From NCBI GenBank assembly GCA_036491755.1, contig DASXBJ010000021.1, forward strand, positions 47,893-111,892: DNA of 64,000 bases. The letters are read 5' to 3'. Position numbers and translations under genes: made by a program. The notes beneath the pieces are model-generated. The model was not told where the DNA came from. It saw nothing but the letters and a program-made list of their open reading frames with translations, and did no database searches. This DNA is from DASXBJ01 sp036491755. GTDB lineage: Bacteria > Chloroflexota > Dormibacteria > Dormibacterales > Dormibacteraceae. Every line of letters begins with the position of its first letter. Position 1 is the first letter of the stretch. Of this stretch, positions 8,826 through 16,659 are shown piece after piece.

Positions 8826-9309
8826 GTTCTCGTTCGACGTCGTCTCGGAGTTCGACGCCGCCGAGCTGACCAACTCGCTCGACCAGGCACGCCGCGAGGT
8901 CGCGACCCGCTATGACTTCAAGGACACGCAGACCGCTTACGACCATCGCGACGACGTGATCGTGATCGAGTCGGCCAGCGAGGAGCGCGCGAAGGCGGCC
9001 CTCCAGGTGCTGCGGGAGAAGGCGGCGCGCCGCCAGCTTTCACCGAAGCTGTTCCAGGCCGGCGATCCGAAGACGATCGGCAAGGGACGCGGGCAGATCG
9101 AGGTGCAGCTCAACGCGGGAATCACTGACGACATCGCGCGCGACCTGCGCAAGCGAATCCAGAATGTGACGCCAAAGGTGCAGGTTCGCATCCAGGGCGA
9201 CCAGCTTCGCGTGGTCGGCAAGGACAAGGACACACTGCAGGTCGTGATCAAGGCTTTACGTGAAGCCGAGGACATCCCGGTTCCTCTGCAGTTCACCAAT
9301 TACCGCTAG
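8818..9309 (+). CDS. yajQ: YajQ-family nucleotide-binding protein
   Basis: Compact 163-residue protein of the YajQ/DUF520 family, two ferredoxin-like folds that bind nucleotides; some members bind cyclic di-GMP. Diagnostic segments are MAEFSFDVVSEFDAAEL, VATRYDFKDT, LSPKLFQAGDPKTIGKG and the C-terminal KALREAEDIPVPLQFTNYR, which is essentially the family consensus. GTG start at 8818 overlaps the end of the upstream gene. A role in signalling here is not shown by context. Confidence 0.95.
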   Translation: MAEFSFDVVSEFDAAELTNSLDQARREVATRYDFKDTQTAYDHRDDVIVIESASEERAKAALQVLREKAARRQLSPKLFQAGDPKTIGKGRGQIEVQLNAGITDDIARDLRKRIQNVTPKVQVRIQGDQLRVVGKDKDTLQVVIKALREAEDIPVPLQFTNYR

Positions 9310-9324
9310 AGCGGCCTCCGCGCG

Positions 9325-10038
9325 ATGAACGGCGCGGCGATCATCCCCGCCATCGACATCCTCGACGGCCGCTGCGTGCGCCTGCTGCGCGGCGATTACG
9401 AAAAGGTGACCATTTACGCCGATCACCCGCTCGAGGTGTCGGAGCTCTTCGCCGAGGCCGGGGCCAGGCGCGCGCACGTCGTCGACCTGGATGCGGCGCG
9501 CGGGTCCGGCGACAACACCAGCGTGATCGCATCGATGCTGCGCGGCTCCCAGCTCGAGCTGCAGGTGGCCGGCGGAGTCAGGAGCATTGAAAGGGTCAGG
9601 GCCCTGATGGACGCCGGCGCCCATGGCGTGGTGATGGGCACTGCCGCCGTGCGCGATCCGCGCCTGCTCGAACGTTGCACGCGCGAGTATCCGGGCCGGA
9701 TCCTCGCCGCGCTCGACGTGCGCGACGACCAACCGGCCGTCACAGGTTGGACCCAGACCGAGCCCATGATGATCGGCTCGCTGCTCGGCCGGTGGGACAG
9801 GCTTCCGCTGGGCGCCGTGATCCTGACCTGTATCGACCGCGACGGCACAATGTCCGGCCCCGACCTGGAGACGCTGGCCAAGGTGCGACGGATGACCGGT
9901 CTCGAATTGCAGTATTCGGGCGGAGTGTCGTCGCTCGACGAGATCAGCAAATTGGCGGCGGCGGGCGCCCAGGCCGTGATCCTCGGCAAAGCTCTCTACG
10001 AGCGGCGGTTCACGCTGGAGCAGGCGCTGGCGCTTTGA
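9325..10038 (+). CDS. hisA: Phosphoribosylformimino-AICAR-P isomerase
   Basis: Fourth step of histidine synthesis, an Amadori isomerisation in a TIM barrel. The 237-residue protein shows IIPAIDILDGRCVRLLRGDY with the first catalytic Asp, QVAGGVRSIERV, VVMGTAAV, LAALDVRD with the second Asp, LTCIDRDGTMSGPD, and YSGGVSSLDEI leading to the C-terminal phosphate loop. The rest of the his pathway is not in this window. Its stop overlaps the TTG start of the following lipoprotein gene (TTGA). Confidence 0.93.
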   Translation: MNGAAIIPAIDILDGRCVRLLRGDYEKVTIYADHPLEVSELFAEAGARRAHVVDLDAARGSGDNTSVIASMLRGSQLELQVAGGVRSIERVRALMDAGAHGVVMGTAAVRDPRLLERCTREYPGRILAALDVRDDQPAVTGWTQTEPMMIGSLLGRWDRLPLGAVILTCIDRDGTMSGPDLETLAKVRRMTGLELQYSGGVSSLDEISKLAAAGAQAVILGKALYERRFTLEQALAL

Positions 10039-10427
10039 GGAGAGCAGCGCTTGTCGCCGCCGTGCTGCTGCTGATCGGCTGTGGCGGGCGCGACACTGCT
10101 GACGACCAGGGTTTGCATCAGGCCATCGCGAGCGACAAGAGCGGCTCCGAGGTGACATTTGACGCGACGGTCGTGAACGACCCGATCGAGTCCGGCGGGC
10201 ACGAACGCTTCGAGGTGAAGGCGCCAACCGGGGACATGCTGGAGGTCGATCACAACACGAGCCTGGCCCAGTACGTTCCGATCCACGCCGGCGACCAGAT
10301 CGTCATCCACGGCCAGCTCTACATCGACCCTGGGCCGCACGTCGGGGTGCACTGCACTCACGCCGCCACCTCCGGCGGCTGCCCCTCCCCAGGATGGATC
10401 GAATTCGGCAACAATTACTACGAATGA
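10035..10427 (+). CDS. DUF3465-like lipoprotein
   Basis: 130-residue putative lipoprotein. From the TTG at 10035 it begins MRRAALVAAVLLLIGCGG, a short lipoprotein signal peptide with lipobox LIGC, so the mature protein should be anchored at the outer face of the membrane through Cys16. The body, with GHERFEVKAPTGDMLEVDHN, VPIHAGDQIVIHGQ and a final GWIEFGNNYYE, matches my recollection of DUF3465, a small beta-barrel family of unknown role. An open frame runs far upstream inside hisA, but the signal peptide fixes the start. TTG overlaps the hisA stop (TTGA) and its stop overlaps the next ATG (ATGA). Confidence 0.75.
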   Translation: MRRAALVAAVLLLIGCGGRDTADDQGLHQAIASDKSGSEVTFDATVVNDPIESGGHERFEVKAPTGDMLEVDHNTSLAQYVPIHAGDQIVIHGQLYIDPGPHVGVHCTHAATSGGCPSPGWIEFGNNYYE

Positions 10428-10570
10428 GCCCATCGCCCTCGAGCTTCTTGCAGAACTTCAGGAGCGGTAGCTACGGGCCGCTCGAACGGCTTCGGGTCAC
10501 CGTCAGCAACATCCGCCGTAAGGCGGGCGGCAAGGGATGCTGCGGCAACTACGGCGACCCGGGTTGTTGA
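10424..10570 (+). CDS. 48-residue Cys-rich small protein
   Basis: Small gene starting at an ATG that overlaps the DUF3465 stop as ATGA and ending at TGA 10568-10570. The product is basic, with a Ser-rich start, the amphipathic segment LERLRVTVSNIRRKAGGK, and a C-terminal motif GKGCCGNYGDPGC ending on the last Cys (Cys39, Cys40, Cys48). The three cysteines and the Gly-Asn-Tyr-Gly-Asp-Pro core look designed for metal or thiol chemistry. I do not know a function. Support is the exact translational coupling and the strongly biased C-terminal motif. Confidence 0.6.
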   Translation: MSPSPSSFLQNFRSGSYGPLERLRVTVSNIRRKAGGKGCCGNYGDPGC

Positions 10571-10665
10571 ATGACCAAAGACGAGGCCCGTGCGGCCGGC
10601 CTCACGAAATGAGCACGAAGCCGCGACCGGTTTAAGCCGCCCCGCATCGCCGGCGGCGGCCTCGG

Positions 10666-11433
10666 CTACGTTTTCGCTTTCGTTTTGCGCGCCACCTTCC
10701 AGGCCGTCGCCTGGGCGACCGGCCGTACCACTATCTCGTCGATGTCGACGTGCGGCGGGCGAGTCACCGCGAAGACGACGCAGTCCGCGACATCTTCGGC
10801 TGACAGCGGTTTGAGGCCGTCGTAAACAGCTTTGGCCGCTTTGCGGTCGCCATGAAAGCGAACCAGGCTGAACTCCGTCTCCACGAGCCCGGGAGCTACC
10901 TCTGTGACGCGAATCGGCTCGCCGTTGAGCTCCAGCCGCAGGGTGCGTGAGATCGCGCGCACCGCATGCTTGACCGCCGTGTAGCCACCGCCGCCCGCAT
11001 ACGTCTCGAATCCCGCGATCGATCCGATATTCACGACGTGGCCGTGCTTCGACTTCCGCAGCAGTGGCAGACAGGCTCGAGTCATGTGCATGAGGCCGAG
11101 GACGTTGACCTTCCACATGCCCTCCCATTCGTCGTCGACGGCCTGAGCGATGGGATTCAGGCCGAGGGCGCCGCCGGCATTGTTGACCAGCACGTCGATG
11201 CGGCCGAATCGCTTGGCAATCGCGCCGACGAAAGCCGCCACGCTTTTCCTATCGGTGACGTCGAGCTCGAGCGCGACCCCGTCCTCGCCCGCCACACGCT
11301 GCAGGCGGTCAAGGCGACGAGCCCCGACCACGATCTGGTAGCCCCGGCGCCCCAGCAGCACCGCGGTGGCGGCGCCGATTCCCGACGAAGCACCGGTGAT
11401 GACCGCGACTGGTGCGCTCTTGACCGCGCTCAA
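10666..11433 (-). CDS. Short-chain dehydrogenase/reductase (YdfG-like)
   Basis: Classical SDR oxidoreductase, 255 residues from TTG 11433. NAD(P) binding is shown by VITGASSGIGAATA near residue 12 and ARRLDRL (Arg-Arg after strand 2 favours NADP). VLVNNAGGALG is the NNAG motif, and the catalytic Ser-Tyr-Lys set is NIGSIAG and GYTAVKHA. The sequence from there, RLELNGEPIRVTEVAPGLVETEFSLVRF, resembles YdfG-type 3-hydroxy acid dehydrogenases acting on serine or 3-hydroxypropionate. Substrate cannot be fixed from sequence. A Lys/Arg-rich tail (ARKTKAKT) extends past the usual end. Confidence 0.88.
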   Translation of the reverse strand: MSAVKSAPVAVITGASSGIGAATAVLLGRRGYQIVVGARRLDRLQRVAGEDGVALELDVTDRKSVAAFVGAIAKRFGRIDVLVNNAGGALGLNPIAQAVDDEWEGMWKVNVLGLMHMTRACLPLLRKSKHGHVVNIGSIAGFETYAGGGGYTAVKHAVRAISRTLRLELNGEPIRVTEVAPGLVETEFSLVRFHGDRKAAKAVYDGLKPLSAEDVADCVVFAVTRPPHVDIDEIVVRPVAQATAWKVARKTKAKT

Positions 11434-11479
11434 CTCTCAGCAACCCCCTTCAATTGACGATTTCGAGGCCGTCAAAGCG

Positions 11480-11485
11480 TACCCT
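11480..11485 (+). promoter_or_regulatory. Putative -10 element, near-leaderless start
   Basis: TACCCT ends 8 bases before the GTG of the next gene, placing the predicted transcript start at or just before the start codon. AGGT 4 bases before the GTG could alternatively act as a ribosome-binding site. A TTGACG at 11454-11459 is 20 bases away, too far for a standard -35. Confidence 0.4.
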
Positions 11486-11493
11486 AGGTAAAA

Positions 11494-11958
11494 GTGCTCG
11501 AAGTCCTGGTTGGCGTCGTCGTCGGCCTCCTCGTGGTGGCCGGCATCCTGGTCATGGTCGGTCCCAACCTGCGCGGCGTGGTCCGGCGAGCCCGGTCCCT
11601 GGCCGTCCCGGCCAGGGTTCCCTCGGTGTTCCAGCAAGCCCAGGGACATGACGTTGTGCCTCCAGGCCTCAACCCCAAGACGCAGCGCGTGCTCGTCGCG
11701 GCCGCGCGCCTGGCCAACTGGCTGCGGATGCACGGACAGGAGGACCTGGCTCGCGAGCTTCGGGGCGCGGCGGCGCGCATGGCCGGCAATGAGCCGGCCG
11801 GCCTTTACGCCCTGCAGACCTCGCTTCGCAAGCTGCGTGTCGTCAATGTCGACGAGCGAGGCAACCAGGAGCGCCTCAAGACGCTCGCCAACGAGCTTCG
11901 AGTGGCGGTGCAGGACCGCTTCGAGCAGCTCGAGCTGCTGCCGTTCAAGCGACCTTAG
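11494..11958 (+). CDS. Membrane-anchored coiled helical protein, unknown
   Basis: 154 residues, not recognised. A single N-terminal membrane segment (VLVGVVVGLLVVAGILVMVG, residues 4-23) is followed by a soluble, helix-rich, Arg/Leu-rich domain (LVAAARLANWLRMHGQEDLARELRGAAARM and a further heptad-like C-terminal helix). The N-terminus acts as an uncleaved anchor with the body probably cytoplasmic, judged from the basic residues following it. GTG start. Convergent with the gene at 11965, whose stop lies 6 bases away. Confidence 0.7.
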   Translation: MLEVLVGVVVGLLVVAGILVMVGPNLRGVVRRARSLAVPARVPSVFQQAQGHDVVPPGLNPKTQRVLVAAARLANWLRMHGQEDLARELRGAAARMAGNEPAGLYALQTSLRKLRVVNVDERGNQERLKTLANELRVAVQDRFEQLELLPFKRP

Positions 11959-11964
11959 GAGTTT

Positions 11965-12486
11965 CTATACAGGTTGGCGGGGCAGCGTTTCAGGGGTCAC
12001 GTCAGCGGGGAGCTCGACCTCTGACGCGCTGATCAAGCAGAATTCCGGCCCTGGCCCGAGCACGAGCATCCGGCGCCACAGGCTGACATCGGGTCGCTCC
12101 GTCCACTCCCTCAACCTCTCGTAGAAGTCTGGGTAGGCGACACCCCTGGGTTTGGCGAACCTGGTCTCGATTCCTCGCCGGCTTGACGGCTGCCCTGAAA
12201 CGAGGCTGAAGAGCTTGCCCGCCCCGTCGGTGGACATCTGGGCCACCGCGTCATGGCGGGAAAGCGCTGTTGCGCCGACCGCGGCCGCGTTCAATGCGTC
12301 CAGCGCCGCCGAGTCGTCGACGAGGTACCAGTCGGCGTATCCCCCGCCGATTCTGTACGAGGTCGAGCCTTGAAAGCCTGCGGGTGCCGCCGCGGCAAGG
12401 GCGGAGTGAAAGCGACGCAGCGCGTCCTCGTATTCGTCGATCCCCGAGCCGGAGGCACGGCGATGAAAGAAGACGTAGCCGAGCAA
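11965..12486 (-). CDS. Uncharacterised protein, 173 residues
   Basis: Not recognised. From TTG 12486 it begins MLGYVFFHRRASGSGIDEYEDALRRF-like sequence and contains YRIGGGYADWYLVDDSAALDALN, SLVSGQPS, and ends ERPDVSLWRRMLVLGPGPEFCL followed by an acidic tail. Alternating strands and helices with no signal peptide suggest a small cytoplasmic alpha/beta protein, perhaps a dimeric ferredoxin-like fold. The start lies 1 base after the stop of the SRPBCC gene, so the two form a transcription unit. The upstream open frame lies inside the SRPBCC gene and is not used. Confidence 0.6.
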   Translation of the reverse strand: MLGYVFFHRRASGSGIDEYEDALRRFHSALAAAAPAGFQGSTSYRIGGGYADWYLVDDSAALDALNAAAVGATALSRHDAVAQMSTDGAGKLFSLVSGQPSSRRGIETRFAKPRGVAYPDFYERLREWTERPDVSLWRRMLVLGPGPEFCLISASEVELPADVTPETLPRQPV

Positions 12487-12487
12487 C

Positions 12488-12952
12488 TCAGCGCCTGGCC
12501 TTCGGTCCCTTGCCCGACTCGATGTACTTCTTGAGCGCCGCCATGTTGAGCTGAATGCCTTGGGCGTACTGCTTCGCCAGCAAGCCGCCCGCGAGCCGCA
12601 ACAGGCCGCCCAGCTCGTAGTCCATCTCGTAGACCACCCTTGTCGTGCCGTCCTTGCGCTCCGCATATGCGTACGACCAGGTGCCTTTCAACGGACCCTT
12701 GATGAACTCTCCGCTGCAACGCTTGGGCTTCACATATGCGGTCTGTTCGACCTCGAGAGTCGCTTTGTAGCCGCCCGGCAGATCCAGGTGGTAGCGATAG
12801 CGAGTCCCCTTGCCAGGCGGCCCGTCATCCAGCTTCTCCACCTTGGAGAGGTTCGACGACCACTTCGGCGCGTTCTCGGCGTCCTCCTGCACGACGGCCC
12901 AGACACGCGCCGCCGGCGCCTCGATGTCGACCGTTTCGCGAATCCTGGTCAC
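12488..12952 (-). CDS. SRPBCC-family (polyketide cyclase/START-like) protein
   Basis: 154-residue helix-grip protein: N-terminal ETVDIEAPAARVWAVVQEDAENAPKWSS is the hallmark of the SRPBCC superfamily, followed by PGKGTRYRYHLDLPGGYKATLEVE and a long C-terminal helix AKQYAQGIQLNMAALKKYIES. Such proteins bind hydrophobic ligands in a central cavity; the ligand is unknown. GTG start at 12952, only 6 bases from the divergent exporter start. A GATCAT hexamer ends 6 bases before the GTG, a possible weak leaderless -10. Confidence 0.8.
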   Translation of the reverse strand: MTRIRETVDIEAPAARVWAVVQEDAENAPKWSSNLSKVEKLDDGPPGKGTRYRYHLDLPGGYKATLEVEQTAYVKPKRCSGEFIKGPLKGTWSYAYAERKDGTTRVVYEMDYELGGLLRLAGGLLAKQYAQGIQLNMAALKKYIESGKGPKARR

Positions 12953-12958
12953 CCTGCG

Positions 12959-14269
12959 ATGATCCCATTAGTGGTAGTCGCGCAGCAACCGGCACCGCAG
13001 CGCATGTTGGGCGCGCTGCGACACAGGAACTACCGGCTCTTCCTCGCGGGACAGATCGTCTCGACGGTCGGCACCTGGATGCAGAGCGTCGCCATGCCCT
13101 GGCTGGCGCTGCAGCTGACGCACAACGCCTTCCTCGTCGGCCTGGTTCTGGCCGCCCAGTTCACGCCGGTGCTCATCGGCAGCCCGCTGGGCGGCGTGGT
13201 CGCCGATCGATATCGCAAAAGGAACGTGCTGCTGGTGACGCAATCGCTGTTCATGGTGCCTTCGTTCGCAATGTTCGCGCTCAGCCATAGCGGTCACGTG
13301 CAGTACTGGATGATCATCGTCGCCGCTTTTGCGACAGGCACGATCAATCTCTTCGACGTTCCTTCGCGCCAGGCGTTCATCGTCGAGATGGTCGGCAAGC
13401 AAGACCTCATGAACGCGATCGCCTTGAACTCATCGGTCTTCAACGCGGCCGCCGTCGTCGGACCTGCGGTGGCAGGCGTGCTCATCGCCGCCGTCGGGTT
13501 GCCGCTCTGCTTTCTCGCCAACTCGGCGAGCTACATGGCCGCCATTGCGGCTCTGTTGTTCATGCGAAACCTCCCGGCGATCGTGCAGCAGCGCCACGAG
13601 GAACGCTGGACGACGCGGCTGGCGGAGGGAGCGCGCTACGCCCGGCACGACCCCGTGGTCGGCATGCTCCTCATCGCGGTCGCGGTCTTCTCCCTGTTCG
13701 CGATGAACCGCCTGACTCTGATCCCCCTCTTCGCCGACCAGGTACTGCACGCCGGCGCCCAGGGCTTTGGCTTCCTCATCGGCTCGATGGGGCTCGGGGC
13801 GCTGGTCGGCGCGCTGACTCTCGCGTTTTTCCCTGCCATGGGCGCGGATCCACGACGCCAGCTGTGGATGGCCATGATCTGGGTCGCGGCCCTCCTGACG
13901 TTCTCCCTGTCCCGGGTCTTTTTGCTTTCGGTGATGACCCTCTTCATTGCGGGTTACTGCCAGATCTCGTTCGTGGCGACGGCGAACAGCCGGATTCAGA
14001 CGATCACACCGGATCACCTGCGCGGCCGCGTGATGGCCATCTACGCGCAGGCGCTGATCGGCGTGGGGCCTATCGGCAGCACCCAGGCCGGAGCGCTCGC
14101 CTCCCTTTTCGGCGCGCCGTGGGCCATGGCGATCGGCGCAGCCGTGGCCGGTGCGGTGATCCTCGGCATCCGTCTGCTGCGGCCGGAGGTATTCACCGAC
14201 AGAAGGCGCACCCCGGTCGCCGCCGCCATCGCGACTCAAGATGTCGACCAGAGCACCACGGGAACGTGA
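12959..14269 (+). CDS. Major facilitator superfamily exporter (EntS/MFS_3-like)
   Basis: 436-residue inner-membrane transporter with about 12 hydrophobic segments. The N-terminal signature LRHRNYRLFLAGQIVSTVGTW and GGVVADRYRKRNVL (loop 2-3 motif) are typical of the EntS-type drug or siderophore exporters, and FDVPSRQAFIVEMVGK with LNSSVFNAAAVVGPAVAG is characteristic of that branch. Cargo is unknown. ATG 12959 is used here; GTG 12971 or ATG 13004 are possible and would give more room for a promoter. Divergent from the SRPBCC gene with a 6-base gap between starts. Confidence 0.85.
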   Translation: MIPLVVVAQQPAPQRMLGALRHRNYRLFLAGQIVSTVGTWMQSVAMPWLALQLTHNAFLVGLVLAAQFTPVLIGSPLGGVVADRYRKRNVLLVTQSLFMVPSFAMFALSHSGHVQYWMIIVAAFATGTINLFDVPSRQAFIVEMVGKQDLMNAIALNSSVFNAAAVVGPAVAGVLIAAVGLPLCFLANSASYMAAIAALLFMRNLPAIVQQRHEERWTTRLAEGARYARHDPVVGMLLIAVAVFSLFAMNRLTLIPLFADQVLHAGAQGFGFLIGSMGLGALVGALTLAFFPAMGADPRRQLWMAMIWVAALLTFSLSRVFLLSVMTLFIAGYCQISFVATANSRIQTITPDHLRGRVMAIYAQALIGVGPIGSTQAGALASLFGAPWAMAIGAAVAGAVILGIRLLRPEVFTDRRRTPVAAAIATQDVDQSTTGT

Positions 14270-14286
14270 CCGGGCGTACTCCCGAT

Positions 14287-14973
14287 CTAACTCTTGGGTG
14301 AGGGGAATCGCGAGTCGAGTCCCGGCGAGGGACGCGTCATGGCCTGCCGGTTCCACCTGGCCAGCAGCCCCATCGCCACGACGAAGACGGCGGCCCCCGT
14401 CAGCAGCGCGTACACGCCTGCCAGGCCGAAGCCCAGCGCAGCGAGGGCCGCGATCGTGCCGGCGTCGGCGGCGACGATGACGGACAGCATGCCTGGCAAT
14501 GACTGGATCCCCTGGAACAGCGAACCCAGCCTGAGGCCGCCGGCGCGGTCGATGCCCAGCGTCTGCAGAGCTCCGGCAAGGTCGTCATAAGGACTCGTCA
14601 CGAAATTCCGCTCGAGCTCGGGATGCAGGTCCAGGTATCCGTGCCGCAGCCTGTTCATGGCGACGATCCATCTGTAGTCGTCGCGATTCAGCATCATCAG
14701 CCGGCCCACTGTCGCGACGCCGGATACCAGGACCACCGACAGCAAGAGGATGGCGACTGTGATGAATGTCGTGCCGAAGTGGTCAGCCTGGGCCACGAGG
14801 GCGAGCGCGATGACCGCGCCTGACAGGATGCCGAGGAACATGTTCACGCGGCCCAGGGACTCGGTGTATGTGAGCGAGCGTGTGGCCAGCAGGCTCCAGT
14901 GCTCGGTGGCCAGGATCTGCAGCTGGGTCGAGGCCGCCGGGTCTCGGCCCGGTGGTGGCATCTCGGTCGACAT
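14287..14973 (-). CDS. Four-helix integral membrane protein, unknown
   Basis: 228 residues, not recognised. About 45 soluble N-terminal residues are followed by paired membrane segments (MFLGILSGAVIALALVAQA and FITVAILLLSVVLVSGVATV), a central soluble loop of about 75 residues (MLNRDDYRWIVAMNRLRHGYLDLHPELE), then another pair near residues 165-210. The arrangement resembles a two-hairpin membrane protein with a cytoplasmic core. GGAGG lies 5 bases before the ATG. It sits 9 bases after pyrD on the same strand, so it may be the last gene of the pyrimidine operon without belonging to the pathway. Confidence 0.75.
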   Translation of the reverse strand: MSTEMPPPGRDPAASTQLQILATEHWSLLATRSLTYTESLGRVNMFLGILSGAVIALALVAQADHFGTTFITVAILLLSVVLVSGVATVGRLMMLNRDDYRWIVAMNRLRHGYLDLHPELERNFVTSPYDDLAGALQTLGIDRAGGLRLGSLFQGIQSLPGMLSVIVAADAGTIAALAALGFGLAGVYALLTGAAVFVVAMGLLARWNRQAMTRPSPGLDSRFPSPKS

Positions 14974-14982
14974 CTTTCCTCC

Positions 14983-15897
14983 TCAGTCGCGCGGCAGGTA
15001 CCGAGGCAGATCGCCAAGCGATGCAATACCTCTGGCTCGCAGGAACGCGGCGATCCCATCGTGGACCTCGGCGATCGCGCGTGGATTGACGAAGGTGGCG
15101 GTGCCGACCTGCACCGCGGAGCAGCCGGCGACCAGGAACTCCAAGGCGTCCTCGGCTCGCGCTATGCCGCCGATGCCGATCACCGGGATGCGCACAGCGC
15201 GTGCAGCCTGGTGCGCGAGGTGTACTGCGAGGGGTCGGATGGCGGGACCGGACAGCCCGCCCGTTCGGAAGCTGAGCCGAGGCTGGAACGCCGCAAGGTC
15301 GATTGACATGCCGACAAAGGTGTTGACTGCGCACAGGGCGTCAGCCCCCGCCGACTCGACGGCGCGAGCGATGATCCCGATGTCGCTGACCATCGGCGTG
15401 AGCTTCACCCAGACCGGGAGCCTCGTGCGCTTGCGCACCGCCTCGGTCACCGCCGCGGCCGCCCGCGGATCGTTGCCGAAGTAGAGGCCGCCCTGCTCGA
15501 CGTTGGGACACGAGATGTTGATCTCAAAACCCGCGACGCCAGGCACGCCATCGAGGCGGGCGGCAAGCTCGCCGTACTCCACGGCCGACTCGCCGTTGAT
15601 GTTCACCAGCACCGGGAAGTCCCAACGCGCCCATTGCGGCGCGTAGTCGCGCACCAGGGCTTCCACGCCCGGGCCCTGGAGCCCGATCGCGTTGAGCATT
15701 CCGCTCGGCGTCTCCGCGATCCGCGGCGGTGGAGTGCCGGCGCGCGGTCGCAGGAAGATGCCCTTGGAGACCATTCCGCCCAGCGCGCCGCGCTCGAGGA
15801 GCGGGACCTCCGTGCCGTAGCCGAAGGTGCCGGAGGCGGCAAGCACTGGCCCGCGGAGCGCCAGCCCGCCGATCGAGACCGAGAGATCCGGTGTCAC
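14983..15897 (-). CDS. pyrD: Dihydroorotate dehydrogenase, type 1B catalytic subunit
   Basis: Oxidises dihydroorotate to orotate with FMN, passing electrons through PyrK to NAD. The 304-residue protein shows GPVLAASGTFGYGTE at the N-terminus, the GFEINISCPNVEQGG active-site segment with the catalytic cysteine of class 1 enzymes, WVKLTPMVSDI, GLSGPAIRPLAVHL and IGIGGIARAEDALEFLVAG for FMN phosphate. Start at GTG 15897 overlaps the pyrK stop (GTGA), matching the obligate PyrD-PyrK partnership; an upstream ATG would intrude into pyrK. Confidence 0.95.
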   Translation of the reverse strand: MTPDLSVSIGGLALRGPVLAASGTFGYGTEVPLLERGALGGMVSKGIFLRPRAGTPPPRIAETPSGMLNAIGLQGPGVEALVRDYAPQWARWDFPVLVNINGESAVEYGELAARLDGVPGVAGFEINISCPNVEQGGLYFGNDPRAAAAVTEAVRKRTRLPVWVKLTPMVSDIGIIARAVESAGADALCAVNTFVGMSIDLAAFQPRLSFRTGGLSGPAIRPLAVHLAHQAARAVRIPVIGIGGIARAEDALEFLVAGCSAVQVGTATFVNPRAIAEVHDGIAAFLRARGIASLGDLPRYLPRD

Positions 15898-16652
15898 GCG
15901 TTCGCGGCGTACGCGAGGTGCGAGGGCAGCGCGGTCCAATCGACGTCGGCCGCGCGGTAGACAGGGCCCTCCTTGCAGGCGCGATCGTAGCCGCCTCCGG
16001 CCCGGGGCACCGCGCAGCCGAGGCAGACGCCGGTTCCGCAGCCCATGTAGGTCTCCACAGCGACCAGCGCATCGGGCCAGCGGGCGGCGACCGCGGCGAG
16101 CATGGGGTTGGGCCCGCAGGCAAGCACGAGATCGGCGTCCGGTGCCGCCGCCACCGCGCTGCCCTTCACGCCACGAGAGCCGTCGTCGGTGGTCCAGACG
16201 ATTGCATCACCTTCGGACTCGGAGCACAGCTCGTCAGCGCTGCGAGCACCGTGCACCCACGTGATGCGCATGCCGAGCCCGGCTGCCTCTCTCGCCGCCA
16301 GCGGCATGGGCGCCACGCCAAGGCCGCCGCTCACGAGCACGACATGCCGCGGGCCGGCGCGGAGGTTGAAACCATGACCGAGAGGCCCGAGGCAGCTCAG
16401 CCGGTCTCCGTCCTTCATCGCCAGCAGTGCGGTGGTGCCCACCCCGACCGCTTTGAGCACAACCTCTATCCGGTCGCGATCGACTCGATACACGGAGAAA
16501 GGACGTCGCAGCAGCGGGCCGCCGGACCAACCGAGGTTGACGAACTGGCCGGACCGCACGGAGGCGGCGATCTCCGGCGCCGCCATCGAGAGCACGAACA
16601 TACCGCGCGCGACCTCGCGCCTGCCGGCGATGGCGGCGTCGACGAGAAACAT
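15894..16652 (-). CDS. pyrK: Dihydroorotate dehydrogenase electron transfer subunit
   Basis: FAD- and 2Fe-2S-containing subunit that reoxidises PyrD with NAD. 252 residues from ATG 16652. LLRRPFSVYRVDRD is the flavin-binding RxYS-type motif, VVLVSGGLGVAPMPLA the pyridine-nucleotide loop, and VETYMGCGTGVCLGCAVP with a later RACKEGPVY provides the four cluster cysteines. GGGAG directly abuts the ATG, closer than usual. The start is 7 bases after the carAB stop, in the order carAB-pyrK-pyrD. An in-frame upstream extension lies within carB and is not used. Confidence 0.95.
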   Translation of the reverse strand: MFLVDAAIAGRREVARGMFVLSMAAPEIAASVRSGQFVNLGWSGGPLLRRPFSVYRVDRDRIEVVLKAVGVGTTALLAMKDGDRLSCLGPLGHGFNLRAGPRHVVLVSGGLGVAPMPLAAREAAGLGMRITWVHGARSADELCSESEGDAIVWTTDDGSRGVKGSAVAAAPDADLVLACGPNPMLAAVAARWPDALVAVETYMGCGTGVCLGCAVPRAGGGYDRACKEGPVYRAADVDWTALPSHLAYAANA

Positions 16653-16659
16653 CTCCCGG

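Noticed and set aside
11454..11485. TTGACG/TACCCT as a classical -35/-10 pair
   Set aside because: The 20-base spacer is beyond the normal 16-18, so only the -10 is proposed.
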